Assembly (NCBI GenBank): GCA_944325415.1
Contig: CALUZW010000009.1
Coordinates: forward strand, 31,861 to 95,860
DNA from: an uncultured Bacteroidales bacterium
GTDB lineage: Bacteria > Bacteroidota > Bacteroidia > Bacteroidales > UBA11471
DNA: 64,000 bases
Direction: 5' to 3'
This document shows, piece by piece, positions 53,907 through 62,131 of this stretch. The notes beneath the pieces were generated by a model. That model saw nothing but the letters and a program-made list of their open reading frames with translations, was not told the DNA's origin and made no database searches. Positions within the stretch are counted from its first letter, which is position 1, and each line of letters starts with the position of its first letter. A program made the translations under genes and the position numbers.

Positions 53907-55730
53907 ATGATGCCACGAATAGTTCTTTTGATAATAGCCTGTATGGCCATGTTCTCACCGGCAATGGCCGACGATGTGAATTTCACGGCGTCGGCGCCCA
54001 AGCAGGTGATACAAGGCCGGCAGTTTCAGATTGTATTTACCTTGCAGAATGCCACCGGAAGCAAATTCACGCCTCCCGATTTCCCGGGCTTTTCGGTGTT
54101 GTTCGGGCCGGCCACTTCGCAGAGCAGCCAGGTCTCGATTGTCAACGGAAAGATGTCGAAGGTGAGCGAGTATGCCTATACCTACACACTCCGTGCCGAC
54201 AAGGAGGGTTCATACACCATTGCGGCGGCTACCATCGAAGCCGGTGGCAAACAGCTGACGTCGAATACGTTGAACATACAGGTGCTGCCTCCCGACCCAA
54301 ATACGCCGGCCTCGGCAGGTGGTAATAGCGGAGCCGGCAACCGTGCCCAGCAGGCGAGTGGGGTGGAAGAGCCCGAACTGTTTGCCCGTCTCGTGTTGTC
54401 CAAAACTTCGGCCTATGAGCAGGAACCCATATTGGCAACCATCAAGTTCTATATGCGTGGCGGCAATTTGCTGGGCATACAGAGCGCAACCATGCCTTCT
54501 TTCGACGGTTTCGTTTCGCAGGAGATAGATCGGGGTGATACGCAAATCGAATTGGAACACTATAACGGCAAAAACTATCAGGTGGTTGTCGTTCAACAGA
54601 TGTTGCTCTATCCGCAACATTCGGGCGAGTTGAAGATTTCGCAGGGCAGTTTTGATGTCTCCATTCTGGTGGAGCGGGCCATGCCCGGCATATTCCGCAT
54701 GATGCGGGGCACGCAGGAGCTGATGCGTACCGTTACGACGACCCCGGTTACGGTGCGGGTAAAACCCTTGCCATCGCCCCAGCCGGCTTCGTTTATGAAT
54801 GCCGTAGGCTCCCGTCTCAAACTCACCTCGTCGTTGAGCAAAGAGTCTATCACCGCCAATGAGGCTGTTACGTTGAAATTGGTCTTGGAGGGTACGGCCA
54901 ACCTGAAATACATGAAAAATCCCGAGGTGAAATTCCCGGTCGACTTTGATGTTTATGACCCCAAGGTGTCGACCGACCTGAAAAACACCCCTTCGGGAGT
55001 GAGCGGTACCCGCACGGTCGAATATACGATTATACCGCGCTCGGCCGGAGAGTTTACGTTGCCCCCTGTCGAGTTTACCTACTTCGACATCAATACCCGG
55101 CAGTACAAGACTTTGAAGACACCCGAATACCATCTCTCGGTAGCACGCGGAGCGGGTAATGCCAATTCGGTTGTCCTTGCCAACTTCTCCGACAAGGAGG
55201 CCGTGAAGCAACTCAATCAGGACATCCGATTCATTCGCTTGGGCGATTTGCAGCAGGAGAGAGAGATGTCGTTCTTTTACGGCTCTTGGGCCTACCGCCT
55301 CTGCTTCATCGTGCCGGTGCTGTTGCTTGCCGCCTTCCTGCTCTTCAACTACCGGCAGACCCGCGACCGTGCCAATGTGGCCCGTCTTCGTACCCGCAAA
55401 GCCAACAAGGTGGCGATACGACGCTTGAAGGTGGCCGGCAAATATCTCAAAGAGCGCCGCAGTGAGCAGTTCTACGACGAAACCCTCAAAGCCCTTTGGG
55501 GATATATCAGCGACAAGTTGCAGTTGCCGCTCTCGGAGCTTTCCCGCGACAACATAGCTGCCAAGTTGCGTGCTTATGGTGCCGACGAACCGCTTATTGC
55601 ACGGGTAATGGAGGTGATGGATACCTGCGAATTTGCCCGTTATGCCCCCTCGCAGAGCGATGAGGCGATGGACCGCCTCTACGAAGAGACTCTCGATGTG
55701 ATAGGAAAAATGGAAAATATCAAACGATAA
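53907..55730 (+). CDS. batD: BatD family protein
   Basis: 607 residues. A signal peptide (VLLIIACMAMFSPAMA) precedes a long extracytoplasmic region of repeated immunoglobulin-like beta domains (NFTASAPKQVIQGRQFQIVF; VTLKLVLEGTANLKYMKNPE; EYTIIPRSAGEFTLPPVEF). A membrane helix (LCFIVPVLLLAAFLLF, about 470-490) leads to a cytoplasmic helical tail. This is the standard BatD layout. Its C-terminal cytoplasmic part is similar in type to that of the 49901-51016 product. It ends 13 bases before the batE start. Confidence 0.92.
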   Translation: MMPRIVLLIIACMAMFSPAMADDVNFTASAPKQVIQGRQFQIVFTLQNATGSKFTPPDFPGFSVLFGPATSQSSQVSIVNGKMSKVSEYAYTYTLRADKEGSYTIAAATIEAGGKQLTSNTLNIQVLPPDPNTPASAGGNSGAGNRAQQASGVEEPELFARLVLSKTSAYEQEPILATIKFYMRGGNLLGIQSATMPSFDGFVSQEIDRGDTQIELEHYNGKNYQVVVVQQMLLYPQHSGELKISQGSFDVSILVERAMPGIFRMMRGTQELMRTVTTTPVTVRVKPLPSPQPASFMNAVGSRLKLTSSLSKESITANEAVTLKLVLEGTANLKYMKNPEVKFPVDFDVYDPKVSTDLKNTPSGVSGTRTVEYTIIPRSAGEFTLPPVEFTYFDINTRQYKTLKTPEYHLSVARGAGNANSVVLANFSDKEAVKQLNQDIRFIRLGDLQQEREMSFFYGSWAYRLCFIVPVLLLAAFLLFNYRQTRDRANVARLRTRKANKVAIRRLKVAGKYLKERRSEQFYDETLKALWGYISDKLQLPLSELSRDNIAAKLRAYGADEPLIARVMEVMDTCEFARYAPSQSDEAMDRLYEETLDVIGKMENIKR

Positions 55731-55743
55731 ACGTGTGCCGAAT

Positions 55744-56505
55744 ATGATTTTCAAGAAGATATATACACTCACGATGCTCCTCGTGGCCACCTTGTATGCC
55801 GCGGGTGCCGATGCACAGACCTTGATCGACCGGGCCAACGAGGCTTACCGTAACGGCGATTATGCCCAGGCTGCCGAGTTGTACGAGCAGTCGGGTGAGC
55901 AGGACGGAACCTCGGCCGCCTATTTTTATAATCTCGGAAACGCCTATTACAAGAGCGGGGTTTATCCGCGTGCCATACTCAACTATGAGCGTTCGCTGCT
56001 GCTCGACCCGGGAAACGAGGATGCCAGCTTCAACCTGACCATGGCCCAGGCCCGTATCTCCGACAAAATAGAGCCGTTGGGCACCTTCTTCCTGCACAAG
56101 TGGATGCTGGCCGTGCAGCAGCTCTTCACCTCTAATGCCTGGGCGGTTATCGCCGTGGTGGCTTTCCTGCTCTTCCTGGTCGGACTTTTGCTCTATGTTT
56201 TTGTCGAGCGTGTCGTCTGGCGTAAAATCGGTTTCTTTGCCGGCCTGCTGGCCCTGCTCATTACCGTTGGGGCCAACCATTTTGCTTCGGAGCAGAAAGA
56301 GCTGCTTACTCACCGCAACACGGCCATTGTCATGGCCCCCACCATCACGGTGAAAAGTTCTCCCTCGGAGAGCGGTACCGACCTTTTTGTCCTTCACGAG
56401 GGTACGAAGGTTTATCTCACCGACCGTGTGGGCGAATGGAGTGAGATACGCCTCGAAGACGGCAACCAGGGCTGGATGCCGACCGACAAGCTCGAAGTGA
56501 TTTAG
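55744..56505 (+). CDS. batE: BatE: TPR plus SH3-like protein
   Basis: 253 residues from the ATG at 55744 (a GTG at 55735 is also in frame). The order is signal peptide (TMLLVATLYAAGADA), two TPRs (ANEAYRNGDYAQAAELYEQS, YFYNLGNAYYKSGVYPRAIL), two membrane helices (AVIAVVAFLLFLVGLLLYVF and IGFFAGLLALLITVG) and a C-terminal bacterial SH3 domain (TVKSSPSESGTDLFVLHEGT, GEWSEIRLEDGNQGWMPTDK). SH3b domains often bind cell wall peptides. It is the last bat gene; no strong terminator follows. Confidence 0.92.
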   Translation: MIFKKIYTLTMLLVATLYAAGADAQTLIDRANEAYRNGDYAQAAELYEQSGEQDGTSAAYFYNLGNAYYKSGVYPRAILNYERSLLLDPGNEDASFNLTMAQARISDKIEPLGTFFLHKWMLAVQQLFTSNAWAVIAVVAFLLFLVGLLLYVFVERVVWRKIGFFAGLLALLITVGANHFASEQKELLTHRNTAIVMAPTITVKSSPSESGTDLFVLHEGTKVYLTDRVGEWSEIRLEDGNQGWMPTDKLEVI

Positions 56506-56538
56506 CCTCTGCTTTCCGAACGAAAATAGCGCGCACGC

Positions 56539-56569
56539 TTGCCCATGCGGGGCAAAAGGCCTATCTTTG
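56539..56569 (+). promoter_or_regulatory. Promoter of the PAP2 phosphatase gene
   Basis: TTG at 56539-56541 and TATCTTTG at 56562-56569 have 20-base spacing, the normal Bacteroidetes arrangement. The -7 box ends only 6 bases before the ATG at 56576, so the mRNA would be leaderless or nearly so. This is independent of batE read-through. Confidence 0.65.
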
Positions 56570-56575
56570 CCCATT

Positions 56576-57256
56576 ATGCTCGATACGCTGCTTGAACTCG
56601 ACCGCTCCCTGCTGCTCTTTTTCAATCAGGGACATTCGCTTTACGGCGACCAGGTAATGTGGATTTATACCGGGAAACTGGTGTGGATACCGCTCATCTT
56701 GTCGATGGTATATGTCGTATTCCGCACCGGCGGCTGGAAAGAGGGGCTGTGGCTTGTTGTCATGGCCGCTGTCGTCGTTTTGCTGTGCGACCAGTTTGCC
56801 TCTGCGGTGTGCAAGCCCCTGTTTGAGCGGCTGCGCCCTGCGCGTGACCCCGACATTGCTTCGCTCATTACGATTGTCAACGGTTACCGGGGGGGCATGT
56901 ACGGATTCTTTTCCAGTCATGCAGCCAATGCTGCCGGTATCGTAACCTTTACCTCGCTGCTTTTCCGCAACCGCCTTTACACCGCAACGGCCGTGATATG
57001 GGCCCTGCTCACCTGCTATTCGCGCATGTATCTCGGCGTGCATTATCCCGGCGACATTCTGGCCGGTCTGCTTTGGGGCTCCTTGGTGGGGTGGGGCTGC
57101 TATCATCTCTACCTTCTTGGTCGCGGGTGGTTCCGTCTGCCGGGAGGGCAACCCTATGCCCGCGCTTCCCGGGTGAGGCTGATAACCGCGGTTGTGTACA
57201 TAACGTTCCTGTTTATCCTTCTGGCTGCTCCGGCCCTGAACTTTTCGCTGCATTGA
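56576..57256 (+). CDS. PAP2-family membrane phosphatase
   Basis: 226 residues from the ATG at 56576 (TTG at 56567 lies in the promoter). The acid-phosphatase motifs are CKPLFERLRPARD (KxxxxxxRP), SSHAAN (the usual PSGH loop, here SSHA) and SRMYLGVHYPGD. About five membrane helices are predicted. Family members remove phosphate from lipid substrates such as undecaprenyl pyrophosphate, phosphatidylglycerol phosphate or lipid A at the periplasmic face. Which one applies here is not clear. Confidence 0.87.
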   Translation: MLDTLLELDRSLLLFFNQGHSLYGDQVMWIYTGKLVWIPLILSMVYVVFRTGGWKEGLWLVVMAAVVVLLCDQFASAVCKPLFERLRPARDPDIASLITIVNGYRGGMYGFFSSHAANAAGIVTFTSLLFRNRLYTATAVIWALLTCYSRMYLGVHYPGDILAGLLWGSLVGWGCYHLYLLGRGWFRLPGGQPYARASRVRLITAVVYITFLFILLAAPALNFSLH

Positions 57257-57429
57257 CACACCTCGGCGGGGCACTCTTCTTTTGATTCTATAAAAGAAAC
57301 ACTTATGACCTGCGGTGCGAAATTGTGTGCAAAAAAGCACCGATTTATTTGCTTTTCCCGAATATTAAAATTATATTTATTGCCGGAAAACAATCAACGA
57401 AGAGTTTAACCCCTTAAAATTTTATCACC

Positions 57430-57684
57430 ATGACAAAGACAATCACTTTCAACGAACTTCGTCGTATCAAAGATAGTTTGCCCGACGGTTCCATGCACCG
57501 AATCGCCGATGAATTGAATGTAACCGTCCAAACCGTACGCAACTATTTCGGCGGAAACAACTATGAGTTCGGGAAAAACTGTGGCCTCCACATCGAGCCG
57601 GGTCCCGACGGCGGTATCGTGGTTCTCGACAATACGACCATCTACGATATGGCCATGAAGATATTGGAAGAGGAAAACGCATAG
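57430..57684 (+). CDS. Small helix-turn-helix protein conserved in Bacteroidales
   Basis: 84 residues. A likely helix-turn-helix is SMHRIADELNVTVQTVRNYF, at about residues 21-40. The remainder (YEFGKNCGLHIEPG, GGIVVLDNTTIYDMAMKIL) is not recognised. It resembles small putative DNA-binding proteins annotated in many Bacteroidales; no function is established. Base composition matches neighbours. An AT-rich leader (57340-57429) precedes it and a small hairpin with a T-run follows. Its size and coding pattern suggest it is real and expressed alone. Confidence 0.75.
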   Translation: MTKTITFNELRRIKDSLPDGSMHRIADELNVTVQTVRNYFGGNNYEFGKNCGLHIEPGPDGGIVVLDNTTIYDMAMKILEEENA

Positions 57685-57696
57685 CCTTCCCCCCTT

Positions 57697-57725
57697 CGGA
57701 GAGACGCCTCCGTACCCTTTTTTTT
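57697..57725 (+). terminator. Small hairpin with T-run after the HTH gene
   Basis: CGGAG (57697-57701) pairs with CTCCG (57708-57712) across 6 bases, followed by TACCC and eight T (57718-57725). The stem is short but the T-run is strong. Confidence 0.6.
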
Positions 57726-57796
57726 GAACAGAACATGCACGCCTGTTTGTTTCTGTGTGTATTGGTAAATGTTTCATGCGAAAAATCCGTACCATC

Positions 57797-58936
57797 ATGA
57801 GTGAAGACAGACTAATAACAGTAGCAATATATACCTATGAGAAAGCTCAGATTATCAAAGGTATATTAGAGAACGAAGGTATACCTGTTGCCATACAGAA
57901 TGTCAATCTTATACAGCCGGTTGTTTCGTCGGGGGTGCGTATCCGTATTCGGGAGAACGATTTGCCGCACGCCCTCAAAATTCTTGAAAACAGTCCCATC
58001 TTTGAAGAGTGGCTGCAAAACAATCAATCGGAGAGTCGCGAGAATCAGATACTGGTTCCTGTCGATTTCTCCGATTATTCTATCAAGGCCTGTCGCACCG
58101 CCTTTACGGTGGCCGGTCCGCTCAAAGCCAAAGTGGTGCTGTTGCACACCTACCTCATACCCGATTTCATGAGCATGCTCTCGGCCACCAGCGTATTCTC
58201 CATCGAAGCCGTCAACGACAGTGACATGGAGATGTACAAGGAGATACGCCGTCAGGCCGAGCAGGATATGAAGAAACTGCTCGAAGCCCTCAACAAGGAG
58301 GTAAAACTGGGACGTCTGCCCGACGTCGAGGTAGAACCTGTGTGGAAAGACGGTATTCCCGAAGACGAAATATATCGCTATGCCAAGGCCAACCGTCCGG
58401 CACTCATCGTCATGGGTACCCGCGGAAAGGGCCGCAAGGAGAGCGATTTGATAGGAAGCGTAACGGCCGAAGTCTTTGAATCGGCCTGCGTTCCGGTGCT
58501 GGCCATACCCGAGAATGTACCCTTTGTCGGCTTTGAGAGTGTAAGAAGCATCGCCTTCTTTACCAACTTCGACCAGCAGGACCTGCTCGCGGTCGATACG
58601 TTCATGAGGCTCTTTGCCGCTTTCCGGTTCAAGGTGCATTTCGTACACATACAGTCGCAAAAAGATGTGTGGGACGATGTGCGTCTCTCGGGCATGAAGA
58701 GTTATCTCGAAAAGCATTACGAGGGATATGAAGTATCCTGTTCGCTGATAAAGAAAGAAGATAACCTGCTGGACGAGTTGGAAGCTTTTGTCGAGAAGGA
58801 AAAAATCGACCTCTTGGCCATGACGACGCGGCGGCGCAACGTCTTTGCCCGCCTGTTCAACCCCGGACTGGCCCATAAGATGATATTCCATTCCGACACG
58901 CCTCTGCTCGTTATTCCGGCATCTGGTAATGTTTAG
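57797..58936 (+). CDS. DUF2007-like plus tandem universal stress protein
   Basis: 379 residues from MSEDRLITV at 57797; upstream in-frame ATGs at 57755 and 57776 are less likely. Residues about 1-70 resemble the DUF2007 signal-transducing domain (TYEKAQIIKGILENEGIPVA). Two universal stress domains follow. The first (about 90-245) keeps the ATP loop GTRGKGRKESDLIGS (G-2x-G-9x-G-S). In the second (about 250-379) the loop is TTRRRNVFARLFNPGLAHK and lacks the glycine pattern, so it probably does not bind ATP. Fusion of DUF2007 with UspA domains is uncommon to my knowledge. A strong terminator follows. Confidence 0.82.
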   Translation: MSEDRLITVAIYTYEKAQIIKGILENEGIPVAIQNVNLIQPVVSSGVRIRIRENDLPHALKILENSPIFEEWLQNNQSESRENQILVPVDFSDYSIKACRTAFTVAGPLKAKVVLLHTYLIPDFMSMLSATSVFSIEAVNDSDMEMYKEIRRQAEQDMKKLLEALNKEVKLGRLPDVEVEPVWKDGIPEDEIYRYAKANRPALIVMGTRGKGRKESDLIGSVTAEVFESACVPVLAIPENVPFVGFESVRSIAFFTNFDQQDLLAVDTFMRLFAAFRFKVHFVHIQSQKDVWDDVRLSGMKSYLEKHYEGYEVSCSLIKKEDNLLDELEAFVEKEKIDLLAMTTRRRNVFARLFNPGLAHKMIFHSDTPLLVIPASGNV

Positions 58937-58942
58937 AAATTT

Positions 58943-58979
58943 AAAATGAAGCGGGTGCATCGCACCCGCTTCATTTTTT
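58943..58979 (+). terminator. Terminator after the universal stress gene
   Basis: Perfect 16-bp stem (58943-58958 with 58962-58977), 3-nt loop and six T. It covers an upstream ATG (58946) of the next open frame, which supports the later start at 59003. Confidence 0.9.
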
Positions 58980-59002
58980 CTCCCCAATTTAAGTTCAGAC
59001 CT

Positions 59003-59824
59003 ATGCTTATACAAACGATTCCCGACGGACGCATTACCCCCGAGAAGATTGACCGGCTCGACCGAGACGACATATTTGTCTTCGGTTCGTCGCTTATGGG
59101 CCCATATTTCGGTGGCGCGGCACGCGTGGCCTATGAAAAATTCGGGGCCGGAGGCGTTACCGAGGGGCTTAAAGGTGCTACCTATGCCATTCCCGTGGTG
59201 AGGGCCGGTGTCGATATGGTAAAACCTCACGTCGATACCTTCTTGGCCTTTGCCCGTTCACACCCCGAGTATCGTTTCTGGGTTACCCGTGTCGGTTGCG
59301 GCATTGCCGGTTTTTCCGATGAAGAGATTGCCCCGCTTTTCGCTCCGGCTGTGGCGATGCCGCATGTAGCCCTGCCGGCATCGTTCTGGAAGGTATTGCT
59401 GCAAAAGGGGCTCTACTTTCCGGTCCTCCCGTCGGAGCGGATAGCATCGGATAGCATCGAGAGCCTGGCCGATAACGAGATTTTTGTTTTCGGGAGCAAC
59501 CTCTCGGGTAAACACTACGGCGGAGCCGCCTGTATAGCCAACCGGAAATTCGGTGCCGAATGGGGGGTAGGGAAGGGGCTTACCGGCAGGTCGTATGCCA
59601 TACCTACCATGCGGGCCGGTGTGGAGATGATAAAGCCCTATGTCGATGAGTTTATAGCCTTTGCCCGTTCGCACCCCGAGTACCGTTTTCTCGTAACCCG
59701 TGTGGGCTGCGGCATTGCCGGCTTCTCCGATGAGGAGATTGCACCACTCTTTGCCGGGGCTGCCGATGTGCCCAATATTGCCTTGCCGCGTTCGTTCTGG
59801 CAAGTTATCTTTACGCTGAGCTGA
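59003..59824 (+). CDS. Protein of two tandem VFGSN/RVGCGIAG domains, function unknown
   Basis: 273 residues from the ATG at 59003. It consists of two clear copies of one domain. Copy 1 (about 24-135) has IFVFGSSLMGPYFGGAA, YAIPVVRAGVDMVKP and RVGCGIAGFSDEEIAPLF. Copy 2 (about 160-273) has IFVFGSNLSGKHYGGAA, YAIPTMRAGVEMIKP and RVGCGIAGFSDEEIAPLF. The single domain occurs in bacteria and phages as an uncharacterised family, and the glycine pattern suggests a nucleotide or nucleoside-ligand fold, but this is inference. The stop overlaps the next start as TGATG, so it is coupled to the ATP-grasp-like protein. Confidence 0.8.
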   Translation: MLIQTIPDGRITPEKIDRLDRDDIFVFGSSLMGPYFGGAARVAYEKFGAGGVTEGLKGATYAIPVVRAGVDMVKPHVDTFLAFARSHPEYRFWVTRVGCGIAGFSDEEIAPLFAPAVAMPHVALPASFWKVLLQKGLYFPVLPSERIASDSIESLADNEIFVFGSNLSGKHYGGAACIANRKFGAEWGVGKGLTGRSYAIPTMRAGVEMIKPYVDEFIAFARSHPEYRFLVTRVGCGIAGFSDEEIAPLFAGAADVPNIALPRSFWQVIFTLS

Positions 59825-61020
59825 TGGCACATCTCCATCTGTTCAATCCCGAAAACGATTTGGCTTTGGCCGACGGCGGACGCTTTTATACCCCGCCGCC
59901 TTTGGCGCGTGCCATTGCCCGTGACCTGTCGACCCTGCCTTTGTGGTATGCCCGGCAGGGCGATGTTGTGTGTCTGCCTGCGCCTGATTTTGCCGCGTCA
60001 CTCGATGTCTCTCCTGCGCTTTTGGGACAGTCGTGCCGGGTGTGTAGCCCGAAGCGTCTTGCAGGCGATGTCGACGGATACACCCCTTGGGGGTGGAGCC
60101 GTGAGGTTGCCCAGCGGTTGTTGCGTTACGGGGCCGACCCGGCACTGCTCCCTTCCGACACGATGTTGCAGTGCCAGCGGGAGTGGTCGCATCGCATACG
60201 CACCCGCGAGGTGTTTGAATACTTGGAAAACTGTTCGGTCGATCTTCCCGACAAGTGGCCGACGCTCTTCTCCGACGAAGAGTCGGTGGCCCGTTTTGTC
60301 TCGGCGCATGAGCGCACCATGCTCAAAGCCCCCTGGTCGGGTAGCGGCAAGGGGTTGTGCCGTACGCGCGGAGTTTATGACCTGGTTACGGCCCGCTGGA
60401 CGCAAGGTGTCCTCCGTCGTCAGGGCGAAGTGGTGGGCGAACCTTTCTGGGATAAGGAGTCCGACATGGCCATGGAGTTTTATTCCGACGGCGACCGTGT
60501 CGTTTTTGCCGGCTATTCATGGTTTACCACCGATGAGCGCGGCGCTTATAAAGGGAACCTGTTGCTCTCCGACGCAGCGATAGAGGCGCGCATCTCGATC
60601 CGCCTCGACATCGGTACCGTCCGGCGGGTAAGAGACTGTCTCGAAACTTTCTTTACCCGGCGTCTGGCTCCGGTTTACCGGGGATATTTCGGGGTCGACA
60701 TGATGATATACCGGCACGCCGGCACTTGGGCTCTGCACCCGTGTGTCGAGATAAATCTGCGCATGAACATGGGAATGGTGTCGCGCCTTTTTTATGACCG
60801 TTATGTGGCGGCCGGGAGCGAAGGACTCTATCGGGTAGACTATTTCCCCGACGCCGGACAACTTCTTGCCGACCATCGCCGTAGGCAGGCCGAGGCTCCC
60901 CTGTGCATCGACGGTACGCGGCTGACAAGCGGCTATCTGTCGCTCAACCCCATCGGTCCCGATACCCGCTACCGGGCGTCGGTCGAGGTGTGGCCGTCGG
61001 TTGCGGGCGACGGTGTCTGA
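59824..61020 (+). CDS. ATP-grasp-like protein, function unknown
   Basis: 398 residues starting at ATG 59824, coupled to the duplicated-domain gene by a one-base overlap. The middle and C-terminal parts look like an ATP-grasp enzyme: a phosphate-loop-like LKAPWSGSGKGLCR (about 162-175), EPFWDKESDMAMEFY, GYFGVDMMIY and an E-x-N-x-R metal site in CVEINLRMNMGMV. ATP-grasp enzymes join a carboxylate to an amine or thiol through an acyl phosphate. The N-terminus (HLFNPENDLALADG) is conserved-looking but unrecognised. The last 52 bases overlap the convergent maf gene. The substrate is unknown. Confidence 0.72.
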   Translation: MAHLHLFNPENDLALADGGRFYTPPPLARAIARDLSTLPLWYARQGDVVCLPAPDFAASLDVSPALLGQSCRVCSPKRLAGDVDGYTPWGWSREVAQRLLRYGADPALLPSDTMLQCQREWSHRIRTREVFEYLENCSVDLPDKWPTLFSDEESVARFVSAHERTMLKAPWSGSGKGLCRTRGVYDLVTARWTQGVLRRQGEVVGEPFWDKESDMAMEFYSDGDRVVFAGYSWFTTDERGAYKGNLLLSDAAIEARISIRLDIGTVRRVRDCLETFFTRRLAPVYRGYFGVDMMIYRHAGTWALHPCVEINLRMNMGMVSRLFYDRYVAAGSEGLYRVDYFPDAGQLLADHRRRQAEAPLCIDGTRLTSGYLSLNPIGPDTRYRASVEVWPSVAGDGV

Positions 61021-61595
61021 AACTTTTTCAGCTCCTGATAGAGCCGCTGAATGGGTAGCCCCATGACATTGTAGTAGGAGCCCCGTATGCCCGTAACACC
61101 CACATAGCCTATCCACTCCTGTATGCCGTATGCACCAGCCTTGTCGAGCGGCGCGTATTTCTCTACATAATAGTCGATTTCTTCGTCGGTGAGCGGGGCA
61201 AACGACACTTCGGTCGAGGTGGCGAAAGAGAGGCTCTTTTGGCGGGAGAGGAGGGTTACTCCGGTGATGACCGTGTGGGTTTGTCCCGACAGGTCGTGCA
61301 GCATGGCCCGGGCTTCGGCCTTGTCGTGCGGTTTGCCATAGACCCGCTCGCCGAGCCATACGATGGTGTCGGCCGTGATGAGCAGGGTATGTTCGTCCAG
61401 CAGGCCGGCGTGAGCCGCCGCTTTCTGGCGGGAGATGTAGAGCGGAATCTCTTCGCCCCGCAGGGTGTCGGGATAGCTCTCGTCGATGTCGGGCAGCACA
61501 CACACCCGATAGGGTATGTCAAGCCCTGTCAGCAGCTCTTTGCGTCGGGGCGAGTTGCTGGCCAGTATGATGTCGTAGTTTTTCAGAAAATCCAT
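60969..61595 (-). CDS. maf: Maf-like nucleoside triphosphate pyrophosphatase
   Basis: 208 residues from the ATG at 61595; the frame extends to 61640 but that overlaps the preceding gene. The Maf signatures are ILASNSPRRKELL, LLITADTIVWLG, DLSGQTHTVITGV and DKAGAYGIQEW. Maf enzymes hydrolyse non-canonical or specific nucleoside triphosphates (dTTP/UTP/pseudo-UTP types) to the monophosphate, cleaning the pool. It is the last of four packed minus-strand genes, 14 bases after the HAD phosphatase. Its 3' end is antisense to the ATP-grasp-like gene over 52 bases. Confidence 0.92.
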   Translation of the reverse strand: MDFLKNYDIILASNSPRRKELLTGLDIPYRVCVLPDIDESYPDTLRGEEIPLYISRQKAAAHAGLLDEHTLLITADTIVWLGERVYGKPHDKAEARAMLHDLSGQTHTVITGVTLLSRQKSLSFATSTEVSFAPLTDEEIDYYVEKYAPLDKAGAYGIQEWIGYVGVTGIRGSYYNVMGLPIQRLYQELKKFQTPSPATDGHTSTDAR

Positions 61596-61609
61596 ATCCG
61601 TTTCATGTT

Positions 61610-62131
61610 TTACCAGCCGAAAGCCTCTTCGCCGAACCATTTGCCCTGGGCTTTCATCACCTGTTCTATCACGTCGCGTCCGCAGCCGTAGCCGCCGTTA
61701 CGGGGCGAGATGTAGGTGGCTATCGATTTTATTTCGGGAGCTGCGTCGGCAGGGCAGCAGGGCAGTCCCACGCGTTGCATGACCTCGTAGTCGGGAATGT
61801 CGTCGCCCATGTAGAGTATCTCGTCGGCTTGTAATCCGGTGGCCAGCAGCCACTCTTCAAACGAGATGATTTTCACGCTGGCTCCCATGTAGATGTGCTG
61901 CACGCCCAACCCTTCAAAACGTTGGCGCACCGCCTCGGTGCGTCCGCCGGTGATGATGGCGACTTCAAATCCTTTTCGCACGGCCAGTTGTATGGCATAG
62001 CCGTCTTTGATGTTGACCGTGCGGCACGGTTCGCCGCCGGGGTGCAGGGGTATGGTGTCGGCCGACAGTACGCCGTCGACGTCGAATGCGAGGCCTTTTA
62101 TCCGGCCGAGGTCATAATCGATTTTACTCAT
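61610..62131 (-). CDS. KdsC-like HAD phosphatase
   Basis: 173 residues from MSKIDYDL at 62131. HAD motifs are [10 protein letters not shown] (motif I, DxD), IITGGRTE (motif II), the lysine region GASVKIISF and [11 protein letters not shown] (motif IV). Length and motifs match the KdsC group (3-deoxy-D-manno-octulosonate 8-phosphate phosphatase), a step in lipopolysaccharide Kdo synthesis. Related small HADs have other substrates, so the substrate is inferred. It overlaps the DUF2520 gene by 8 bases. Confidence 0.82.
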   Translation of the reverse strand: MSKIDYDLGRIKGLAFDVDGVLSADTIPLHPGGEPCRTVNIKDGYAIQLAVRKGFEVAIITGGRTEAVRQRFEGLGVQHIYMGASVKIISFEEWLLATGLQADEILYMGDDIPDYEVMQRVGLPCCPADAAPEIKSIATYISPRNGGYGCGRDVIEQVMKAQGKWFGEEAFGW

